Of a stretch of 64,000 nucleotides of DNA, positions 17,774 to 25,290 are shown one piece after another. Position numbers and translations under genes: made by a program. The notes beneath the pieces were generated by a model that saw only the letters and a program-made list of their open reading frames with translations, searched no databases and was not told where the DNA came from. Numbering within the stretch: position 1 is the stretch's first letter; the number at the start of each line of letters is the position of its first letter. The stretch comes from Flagellimonas okinawensis (GTDB lineage Bacteria > Bacteroidota > Bacteroidia > Flavobacteriales > Flavobacteriaceae): contig NZ_JARFVA010000003.1 of assembly GCF_029194005.1 (NCBI RefSeq), positions 477,501 to 541,500 on the forward strand, read 5' to 3'.

Positions 17774-18175
17774 ATGAATAAAATAGTTATCATAGGGATA
17801 TCCCTGCTCATTTTGCTTCAAGGGGCCAGTATCCATTTTAAGGATTTGGTCGAACTTGGACAGTTTGTTGAGCATTACCAGTTCCACAATGAGGAATATG
17901 GTGATAACTTTATGGTTTTTGTTTCCAAACACTACGGGGAACTGAAAGCTTCGCACAGCGAAAAACACCAAGAGGAACAAAAAGAACACGAAAAGCTCCC
18001 TTTTCAACACCAACAGGCTCCATGCGCGCAGCCCTTGGTCTTTGTTCTGGGTTCAGATAGTTTCATTAACTCCTATTCTGAGATTCCTGTAGTGGTCAAA
18101 GGGAATTTCCATTATCTGATCTCTTACTCCCATATTTGGGGAGACGACCCTTTTCAACCACCCAAACACGCATAA
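17774..18175 (+). CDS. His-rich exported small protein of the Cus operon
   Basis: A 133-residue protein with an N-terminal hydrophobic signal or anchor (IVIIGISLLILLQGASI) and a His/Glu/Gln-rich central region (HSEKHQEEQKEHEKLPFQHQQ) with a single Cys just after it. It is the first gene of the metal efflux operon, 76 bases before the CusA-like gene. The His-rich stretch suggests metal binding in the periplasm, perhaps as a metallochaperone; that is inference. I know no characterised homologue. Confidence 0.8.
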   Translation: MNKIVIIGISLLILLQGASIHFKDLVELGQFVEHYQFHNEEYGDNFMVFVSKHYGELKASHSEKHQEEQKEHEKLPFQHQQAPCAQPLVFVLGSDSFINSYSEIPVVVKGNFHYLISYSHIWGDDPFQPPKHA

Positions 18176-18251
18176 TTCATAGTACTTCAGCCTTGCTGAA
18201 CACTTCTATCAAGCTTTATTCCATTTAATAATGCTAACATTTCTATGAATC

Positions 18252-21200
18252 ATGTTTTCAAAAATTATAAACTTTAGTATAAAGAACAAGTTCATTGTTC
18301 TTCTATTTACAACGTTTATAGCCTTAATCGGTTTATACTCGTTATCACAAATACCTATCGGGGCAGTTCCCGATGTAACCAACAACCAAGTGCAGGTGTT
18401 AACAACCTCGAACCGACTATCCACACAGGATATGGAAAAGTTCGTCACCTACCCTGTGGAACTCGAAATGGCCAACCTTCCCGGCGTTAAGGAAATCCGC
18501 TCGGTGTCCAAGTTTGGGCTATCGGTGGTCACCATTGTTTTCGAGGACGATATGGGAACCTACCTGCCCCGGCAACTTATCGCTGAAAAAATAAAATCTG
18601 CATCCAGTCGTATACCTGAAGGGTTTGGCAGCCCCGAAATGGGCCCCATTACTACGGGCTTGGGTGAAATCTATCAATATATATTGGATGTAGAGCCTGA
18701 ATATAAAGACCAATATTCCTCCACAGAGCTTCGTACCATCCAAGATTGGATCGTAAAACGTCAGCTCTCGGGTATTCCCGGCGTGGTGGAAGTAAATACG
18801 TGGGGAGGACATCTTAAACAATATGAAGTTGCCATCGAGACCCAAAAACTCAATGCTCTGAACATTACCGCCAGGGAAGTGTTCACCGCATTGGAAATGA
18901 ACAATAGTGTATCCGGTGGTGGTTATATCGAAAAAGTAAACCAAGCCTATTTTATCCGTGGAGAAGGTTTGGTCAGCAATCTTAAAGACATTGAAAATAT
19001 AGTGGTAACCAACAGAAATGGTATTCCCATCTATATTAAGGATGTGGCCAAGGTTGGTTTCGGAAGCGCTCCCCGATTTGGTGCCATTACAGGAAATGGA
19101 GAAGGCGAAAAAGTGCTTGGCCAGATCATGATGCTCAAGGATGCCGATTCCAAAAGGGTAATCGAGGCCGTTAAGGAACGAGTGGCCTCCATTTCCAAAT
19201 CGCTTCCGGAAGGGGTGTATATCAACCCATTTCTGGACCGTAGCGAACTTATCGGAAGAACAACCTTTACCGTCACAGAAAACTTGGTCCTAGGTTGTTT
19301 GATCGTGATTTTCGTGGTGGTACTGCTTTTGGGCAATTGGCGTTCAGGCCTTGTTGTAGCATCGGTAATCCCACTCTGTTTGCTTTTTGCGCTAACTTTA
19401 ATGAACATTTTCGGGGTAGATGCCAACTTGTTGAGCCTTGGAGCCATCGACTTTGGAATTATTATAGATGGAGCGGTGATCATCGTGGAATACATTGCAT
19501 TCCAAATAACCCGAAAAAAAGCGGAATTGGCCAATTTGGGAAAAGCTGAAACACAATCCGTCAAGGATAGTATCACCTTACAAGGTGCAACCAAAATGAT
19601 GAACTCCGCCGTTTTTGGCCAGCTCATTATTCTCATTGTTTTTATCCCCATCCTATCGCTTAGCGGTGTGGAAGGCAAAATGTTCAAACCCATGGCACTG
19701 ACTTTCAGTTTTGCCTTGTTGGGAGCTGTTCTTTTATGTTTCACTTATGTTCCTGTAGCTTCGGCGCTCTTCTTAAAGCCATCGAAAGAATCTGAAAAAA
19801 GCATATCGACCCGATTGGTCAACTGGATCAACAAACAATATGAGCCTGTTATCGAGTGGGCCATGAAAAGCAAAAAGCTGGTGCTTTCCATTGCGGCTGC
19901 TTTGTTGATTGGAGCTGTCTTATTGTTCTCTTCCATGGGGGGTGAATTTGTACCTACCTTGGATGAAGGGGATTTTGTGATTCAGCCCGTGTTGAAGACC
20001 GGAACATCTTTGGCCAAGACCGTGGAAACGACCACAAAGATTGAACAAATATTGTTGGACGAGTTCCCAGAAGTAAAACAGGTTGTGAGCCGTATCGGTG
20101 CAGCTGAAGTACCCACGGACCCCATGTCCATGGAGGAAAGCGACGTGATTATTGCATTAAAACCGAAAGATGAATGGGTCTCCGCTGAAAGCAAGGACGA
20201 GTTAGCCGATAAGTTCAAAGAAGCCTTGTCTGTGATTCCCGGAATGGAGGTAGAATTTACCCAACCCATTGAAATGCGTTTCAATGAACTGATTACCGGA
20301 GTAAGAGCAGATATCGCCATCAAAATCTTTGGTGAGAACCTGGAAACATTGAACCGAAAGGCAAACGAGATCAAAGACCTTATCCAAGATGTAGAAGGAG
20401 CATCCGATATTATCGTTGAGAAAGTTGAAGGGCTTCCACAGATGAACGTTTCCTTTGACCGTGCCAAAATTGCCCGGCACGGGCTAAACATAGCCGACCT
20501 TAACGAAATGATTTCTATGGGTTTTGCGGGCAAGGTTGTTGGAAGTGTTTTTGAGGGTGAGCGTCAATTTGATATGGCAGTTCGGTTGGATTCAGAGAAC
20601 CGTCAGGATATTTCGAACTTGAGAAACCTTTATGTAGATATTCCCAATGGAGGCAAAATCCCGATGAGCGAATTGGCGGAAATCACGTATCAAAAAGGAG
20701 CAGCCAAAATTTCACGTGATGATACGAAAAGACGCATCGTTGTCGGAATCAATGTAAGGAACCGAGACCTTCAGTCCGTTGTGGACGACGTCCAACTCCT
20801 TATAGATGAACATATCACTTTGCCCCCAGGGTATATCATTACCTACGGCGGGCAGTTCGAAAATCTCCAGAATGCAAAAGCAAGATTAATGATAGCAGTG
20901 CCCATTGCATTGTTGCTCATCTTTATCATGCTATACTTTGCTTTTGGATCGGTGAAGGAAGCTTTGCTTATTTTCTCCGCTATTCCACTTTCAGCAGTGG
21001 GTGGTGTACTCCTGCTCTGGTTACGCGATATGCCGTTTAGTATCTCTGCGGGAGTTGGGTTCATCGCCCTGTTCGGTATAGCAGTTTTGAACGGAATCGT
21101 ATTGATAGAGCACTTCAAAGAACTCAAAGGAAAAGACTTTGATTCCATGGAAGACCTTATCAAACAGGGAACCAAGGACAGGCTGCGTGCCGTATTGTTG

Positions 21201-22601
21201 ACGGCTTCAGCTGCAGCCCTAGGATTTTTGCCCATGGCTGTGTCCACCAATGCAGGTGCCGAAGTGCAACGACCCCTTGCTACCGTGGTAATCGGTGGGT
21301 TGGTAACGGCCACCATGCTTACTTTGGTTGTATTGCCCGTTTTATATGCTTATTCACATAACATTAAATTCCGTGGTATGAGAAAAAGAAGAAAAGAACG
21401 AAGAATGAGAAAACGGAACGCATTGACAATTATAATCCTTTTGGTTTCTCTTTCCGGTTTTTCACAAACCAAACTGAACCTAGAGGATTTGATGGCCCTT
21501 TCATTGGAAAACAACAAGGGCATCCAAGCTGGTTCCTTAATGGTAGATCAAGCCGAAACCCTCAAGGGTACCGCCTTTGAGTTTGACAAAACGGATATTT
21601 ACTATCAATACGACGAGAACAACCTGGCATTGAACGGAGAACCCCTCAAGGTTTTTGGGGCGCAACAACAGTTCGAGTTCCCTACAGTATACGGCGCCAA
21701 GAACAAGCTTCAAAAATCGAATTATGAGCTTCAAAAATCATCGTTTGAGATACAGAAGAAGCAATTGTACCAATCATTGAGCAATGCGTACTATCAATAC
21801 CAGACCTTGAACCAAAAAGCAAAGCTGTATAGCACGCTCGATAGTATTTATAGCAAATTCGCCCATGCAGCAAACAGGCGTTTTGAGCTAGGTGAGACCA
21901 ATTATCTGGAAAAGGTGACCGCAACGGCCAAGCAACGCCAGATTGCAAATACCTACTCGAAGATAAAACAGCAAATGTTGACCACTTACGGTCAGATCGT
22001 GAGCTTGGTGCAAAGCCAGGACACATTGGAAATCGTTGACGAAAAACCGGAAAAGTTGACGGTATTGAATTCCCAAGGGATGTTGCAAACCGAAGCCTCC
22101 TTTTTGGACAACCGTCAAGCGCTGAGCAATGCCCAAAAGAGCTTGGAACAAAATAGATTGTTGCCCGACCTCAACCTGGAATATTTTCAAGGGACCAATA
22201 GTGGGCTTGGAACATCGTTGTACGGGATTCAATTGGGTGTTCGCATCCCGATTTTCTTCTTTGGACACAGCAGTAAAGTAAAGTCTTCCAAAATCCAGAC
22301 CAAGATCACTGAGATGGAGAACACCGAGATCACCGTTGCCATGAACCAGCGCTATAAAACATTGTTGGGACAACTGGAGCAACAGGCCAAGGAACTCTCT
22401 TACTACGAGGACGAAGGCGGTCTACTTTCCGACCAAATCTTGAAAGCGGCCTCCGGGAACTTTCAAAACGGAGAAATCGACTTTTTCCAATACATACAAA
22501 GTTTGGAAAACGCCTACGACATCCAACTCAATTATTTGGATGTACTCAATCAATACAATCAAACCGTAATCGCCATTAATTACTTGACAATAACATTATA
22601 A
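18252..22601 (+). CDS. CusA/CzcA heavy-metal RND pump fused to TolC-like outer membrane protein
   Basis: A 1449-residue fusion. Residues 1 to about 1040 are a complete heavy-metal RND transporter, with the CusA-type start IPIGAVPDVTNNQVQVLT, the proton-relay helix GAIDFGIIIDGAVIIVEY and both large periplasmic loops. A very basic linker (about residues 1043-1057) leads into a hydrophobic stretch ALTIIILLVSLSGFSQ that reads like a signal peptide, with in-frame Met at 1043 and 1052. The last 390 residues resemble a TolC-family outer membrane factor. The frame is unbroken. The adaptor gene follows 2 bases later. Likely substrates are Cu(I)/Ag(I) or Zn/Co/Cd, not decided by sequence here. Confidence 0.95.
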   Translation: MFSKIINFSIKNKFIVLLFTTFIALIGLYSLSQIPIGAVPDVTNNQVQVLTTSNRLSTQDMEKFVTYPVELEMANLPGVKEIRSVSKFGLSVVTIVFEDDMGTYLPRQLIAEKIKSASSRIPEGFGSPEMGPITTGLGEIYQYILDVEPEYKDQYSSTELRTIQDWIVKRQLSGIPGVVEVNTWGGHLKQYEVAIETQKLNALNITAREVFTALEMNNSVSGGGYIEKVNQAYFIRGEGLVSNLKDIENIVVTNRNGIPIYIKDVAKVGFGSAPRFGAITGNGEGEKVLGQIMMLKDADSKRVIEAVKERVASISKSLPEGVYINPFLDRSELIGRTTFTVTENLVLGCLIVIFVVVLLLGNWRSGLVVASVIPLCLLFALTLMNIFGVDANLLSLGAIDFGIIIDGAVIIVEYIAFQITRKKAELANLGKAETQSVKDSITLQGATKMMNSAVFGQLIILIVFIPILSLSGVEGKMFKPMALTFSFALLGAVLLCFTYVPVASALFLKPSKESEKSISTRLVNWINKQYEPVIEWAMKSKKLVLSIAAALLIGAVLLFSSMGGEFVPTLDEGDFVIQPVLKTGTSLAKTVETTTKIEQILLDEFPEVKQVVSRIGAAEVPTDPMSMEESDVIIALKPKDEWVSAESKDELADKFKEALSVIPGMEVEFTQPIEMRFNELITGVRADIAIKIFGENLETLNRKANEIKDLIQDVEGASDIIVEKVEGLPQMNVSFDRAKIARHGLNIADLNEMISMGFAGKVVGSVFEGERQFDMAVRLDSENRQDISNLRNLYVDIPNGGKIPMSELAEITYQKGAAKISRDDTKRRIVVGINVRNRDLQSVVDDVQLLIDEHITLPPGYIITYGGQFENLQNAKARLMIAVPIALLLIFIMLYFAFGSVKEALLIFSAIPLSAVGGVLLLWLRDMPFSISAGVGFIALFGIAVLNGIVLIEHFKELKGKDFDSMEDLIKQGTKDRLRAVLLTASAAALGFLPMAVSTNAGAEVQRPLATVVIGGLVTATMLTLVVLPVLYAYSHNIKFRGMRKRRKERRMRKRNALTIIILLVSLSGFSQTKLNLEDLMALSLENNKGIQAGSLMVDQAETLKGTAFEFDKTDIYYQYDENNLALNGEPLKVFGAQQQFEFPTVYGAKNKLQKSNYELQKSSFEIQKKQLYQSLSNAYYQYQTLNQKAKLYSTLDSIYSKFAHAANRRFELGETNYLEKVTATAKQRQIANTYSKIKQQMLTTYGQIVSLVQSQDTLEIVDEKPEKLTVLNSQGMLQTEASFLDNRQALSNAQKSLEQNRLLPDLNLEYFQGTNSGLGTSLYGIQLGVRIPIFFFGHSSKVKSSKIQTKITEMENTEITVAMNQRYKTLLGQLEQQAKELSYYEDEGGLLSDQILKAASGNFQNGEIDFFQYIQSLENAYDIQLNYLDVLNQYNQTVIAINYLTITL

Positions 22602-22603
22602 CA

Positions 22604-23728
22604 ATGAAACATATATTTCAAATAGCCGCTGTATTCCTTCTTTTGATGGGCTGCGGCGATAAGAACAGCGAAGCATCAGCTACCGAAGAACAAGCAGAAG
22701 AATCGGGAATCGTGGTAACACAAGATCAATTTGACACCAATGACCTGATGATAAGTGCCATGGAAAAAAGAACCTTTCCAAAAATGGTGGAGACATCCGG
22801 AATGATTGACGTTCCACCAGAAAACCGAGCTAGCGTGACTGCGTTTATGGGTGGTTTTGTAAAACAGACATCTCTACTTATTGGTGATCAGGTAAAAAAA
22901 GGCCAATTATTGGTGGTCTTGGAAAACCAAGAATTTGTGCAAATGCAGCAGGATTACCTTGAGGTATTCAATCAGTTGGATTACCTAAAGGCTGAGTTTG
23001 AAAGGAACCAAACCCTTTTTGATGAGAAAATTGCCTCCCAAAAGAACTTTCTTCAAGCGAAGAGCAATTACGAAACGGCCAAGGCACGTTATCAGGGTTT
23101 GAGGGAACAATTGCAAATGCTGAATATTTCGCCAAGTAAAGTGGAACAAGGAAACATCTCATCGCAAGCTGCGATTTATGCCCCGATTGCTGGAAGCATC
23201 ACAAAAATGAACGTGGCCAAGGGAAGTTATGTATCCCCTGCTACCGAAATATTGGAAATCATCGACAACGACCATGTCCATTTGGAACTTACCGTATTCG
23301 AAAAAGATATTTTGAAAGTGAAAAAGGGCCAAAAAATTCAATTTAGGATTCCAGAAGCATCCGAAGAAGTCTTTAATGCTGAGGTTCATTTGGTAGGAAC
23401 ATCCATTGACGATGCCAAAAGAACCATCAAGGTTCACGGACACTTGGAGCATGAAGAGGGTAACTTTTTACCAGGAATGTTCGTAGATGCCATGATCATG
23501 ACGGATACTACAAAAACATGGTCGTTGCCCGAAGAAGCCGTAATCGAATCGGAAGGCAACTTTTATGTACTTAAATTGATCGAACAAAAAGACGGTGGCT
23601 ATACTTTTGAAAGAGTAGCCGTAAAACAAGGTGGCACCTTTGACGGGTATACCGAAATCATATCAACCGGCCTTAACGAAACCGATCAGTTTTTGACCAA
23701 GGGTGTCTTTGATTTGATCGGGGGATAG
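22604..23728 (+). CDS. RND efflux periplasmic adaptor (CusB/CzcB type), lipoprotein
   Basis: A 374-residue membrane fusion protein that links the RND pump to the outer membrane channel. A lipobox ends at C17 (LLMGC). It has the split biotinyl-lipoyl halves (PENRASVTAFMGGFVKQTSLLIGDQVKKGQLLVVL and AAIYAPIAGSITKMNVAKGSYVSPATEI) on either side of a helical hairpin, then beta-barrel and membrane-proximal domains. It begins 2 bases after the pump gene, so the operon carries all three parts of the pump, two of them in one polypeptide. Confidence 0.95.
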   Translation: MKHIFQIAAVFLLLMGCGDKNSEASATEEQAEESGIVVTQDQFDTNDLMISAMEKRTFPKMVETSGMIDVPPENRASVTAFMGGFVKQTSLLIGDQVKKGQLLVVLENQEFVQMQQDYLEVFNQLDYLKAEFERNQTLFDEKIASQKNFLQAKSNYETAKARYQGLREQLQMLNISPSKVEQGNISSQAAIYAPIAGSITKMNVAKGSYVSPATEILEIIDNDHVHLELTVFEKDILKVKKGQKIQFRIPEASEEVFNAEVHLVGTSIDDAKRTIKVHGHLEHEEGNFLPGMFVDAMIMTDTTKTWSLPEEAVIESEGNFYVLKLIEQKDGGYTFERVAVKQGGTFDGYTEIISTGLNETDQFLTKGVFDLIGG

Positions 23729-23734
23729 ATCATT

Positions 23735-24556
23735 TTATCCCAGACCCACATCCAAGGTCATCATAATTATAAATCCACCGATAAAGCCCATTGTGGCGAT
23801 ATCGGTGTATTTATCTTGTTGCGTTTCGGGAATTACTTCTTCCACCACAACAAAGATCATAGCACCAGCAGCAAAGGAAAGGGCATAAGGTAATATGGGT
23901 TCGAAAGTCAGCACTGCCCAAGCTCCCAGAACTCCTGCAATGGGCTCTACCAACGCAGATGCCTGACCATATAAAAAGCTTTTCCGTCTACTTAAACCCT
24001 GTCTTCTCAAAGGCATGGCCACTGCAAACCCCTCTGGAAAATTCTGAAGTCCGATTCCCAAAGCCAATGCCACGGCACCTCCAATAGTGGCTCCTTCAAA
24101 TCCAGCTGCAACACCTCCGAAAAGGACCCCTACAGCCAACCCTTCGGGAATGTTATGTAAGGTAATCGCTAAGGTCAATAAAGTGGTTCTATGCCATGGG
24201 GTCTTTACCCCTTCCGCTTCGCTCAACTTAAAATTGATATGCAAATGGGGCAAAATCTTATCCAATCCAAAAATAAATGCCGCACCCAACAAAAACCCGA
24301 CAGCCGCGGGTATCACTTTAACGAACCCCTCTCCTTCGCTCATCTCAATTCCGGGGGCCAGCAGACTCCAGAAACTGGCCGCGACCATTACTCCACCGGT
24401 AAACCCCAACATTCCATCCAACAGGGCTCGGTTCATCCCTTTAAAAAAGAATACCAATGCCGCACCAGCAGCCGTTAATCCCCATGTAAAAAGCGTTGCG
24501 TACAATGCGGCCAATACGGGGTCTATTTCTTGAAAATATTGAATTACTTGTTCCAT
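23735..24556 (-). CDS. ZIP family metal transporter
   Basis: A 273-residue inner-membrane transporter that moves divalent metal (Zn, Fe or Mn) into the cytoplasm. The metal-site helices show HNIPEGLAVG and NFPEGFAVAMPL, and EEVIPETQQ lies near the C-terminus. About eight membrane helices are expected. It is directly downstream of the DtxR-family gene: its ATG overlaps the regulator's stop by one base (TGATG). It converges with the Cus operon 6 bases away. Control by the adjacent regulator is likely. Confidence 0.94.
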   Translation of the reverse strand: MEQVIQYFQEIDPVLAALYATLFTWGLTAAGAALVFFFKGMNRALLDGMLGFTGGVMVAASFWSLLAPGIEMSEGEGFVKVIPAAVGFLLGAAFIFGLDKILPHLHINFKLSEAEGVKTPWHRTTLLTLAITLHNIPEGLAVGVLFGGVAAGFEGATIGGAVALALGIGLQNFPEGFAVAMPLRRQGLSRRKSFLYGQASALVEPIAGVLGAWAVLTFEPILPYALSFAAGAMIFVVVEEVIPETQQDKYTDIATMGFIGGFIIMMTLDVGLG

Positions 24557-25215
24557 CAGTCGTTCTTTTTTACATATAAGTTAGCTGCAATTTGATGTGA
24601 TATTCGCATTTCTTTTCCTTCCATTTGGATACGGAGGGAATTGTCAAAATCTTCTTTGTCCAATACTTTGATGGTGTTCCCCAAAGCGATTTTATTCTTA
24701 TCCAAGAATTTTAGAAAAGGTACAGAGGAATCTTTGACTCCTACACAAACTCCTTGGGAATTGATGGGAATTTCACTGAGCAACTTTTCATCACGCTCCT
24801 GAAACTTTCCGTCTTTGGTAGGGATAGGGTCCCCATGCGGATCGTATTTGGGAAAATCAAGAAGCTCATCGAGCTTATCGATCAGTTTTTCACTTTTAAT
24901 GTGCTCCAACTGTTCGGCCACTTCGTGTACTTCATCCCAGGTAAAATCCAGCTTTTTAACCAAAAAAACTTCCCACAAACGGTGTTTTCTAATAATGGAT
25001 AAAGCCGTTTTTACTCCTACCTCTGTCAACGAAACGCCTTGATAGCGCACATAATCCACCAATCCTTTTTCCGATAATTTCTTGGCCATGTCCGTTACCG
25101 AAGATGGTTTTGTTTCCATCTGCTCGGCAATGGCATTAGTGGTAATGGACTTGGAGTCACCACCTCCCAAATGAAAAATTGTCTTCAAATAATTCTCCTC
25201 TGATCGGGTCATCAA
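24556..25215 (-). CDS. DtxR/MntR family metal-dependent repressor
   Basis: A 219-residue transcription factor. The N-terminal winged helix (SEENYLKTIFHLGG, ITTNAIAEQMETKPSSVTDMAKKLSEKGLV) is followed by the metal-binding dimerisation domain (KHRLWEVFLVKKLDFTWDEVHEVAEQLEHIKSEKLIDKLDELLDFPKYDPHGDPIP) with the usual His/Glu ligands. A C-terminal FeoA/SH3-like domain completes it (GNTIKVLDKEDFDNSLRIQMEGKEMRISHQIAANLYV). It is divergent from a TonB-dependent receptor and overlaps the ZIP transporter gene, so all three probably form a metal-uptake regulon. Whether it senses Mn or Fe is not clear. Confidence 0.94.
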   Translation of the reverse strand: MMTRSEENYLKTIFHLGGGDSKSITTNAIAEQMETKPSSVTDMAKKLSEKGLVDYVRYQGVSLTEVGVKTALSIIRKHRLWEVFLVKKLDFTWDEVHEVAEQLEHIKSEKLIDKLDELLDFPKYDPHGDPIPTKDGKFQERDEKLLSEIPINSQGVCVGVKDSSVPFLKFLDKNKIALGNTIKVLDKEDFDNSLRIQMEGKEMRISHQIAANLYVKKND

Positions 25216-25226
25216 AAATATTTTTC

Positions 25227-25234
25227 CAAAAATA
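25227..25234 (-). promoter_or_regulatory. Candidate -7 box of the DtxR-family gene
   Basis: On the minus strand the bases read TATTTTTG. The box ends 11 bases before the ATG at 25215, giving a very short leader. Confidence 0.4.
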
Positions 25235-25258
25235 CATTTTTATTTGACAAAATCTATT

Positions 25259-25274
25259 TTTAGCTTTGTCTAAA
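25259..25274. promoter_or_regulatory. Candidate DtxR-type operator with overlapping -7 box
   Basis: TTTAG (25259-25263) and CTAAA (25270-25274) are inverted arms with a 6-base centre. A plus-strand TAGCTTTG (25261-25268), matching TAnnTTTG, overlaps it and would serve the TonB-receptor gene. The arms resemble DtxR-family half sites. Placement between the divergent regulator and receptor genes supports autoregulation. Confidence 0.5.
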
Positions 25275-25290
25275 TTTAATTTTATATTAA

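Noticed and set aside
19031..19744. Minus-strand ORF of 237 codons inside the CusA-like gene
   Set aside because: The Ser/Lys/Pro-rich translation is typical of an antisense shadow; the CusA frame has intact motifs throughout.
23722..23741. Short hairpin GGGATA/TATCCC between the Cus adaptor and ZIP genes
   Set aside because: The stem is only six pairs, overlaps coding ends and has no T run, so it is not a convincing terminator.
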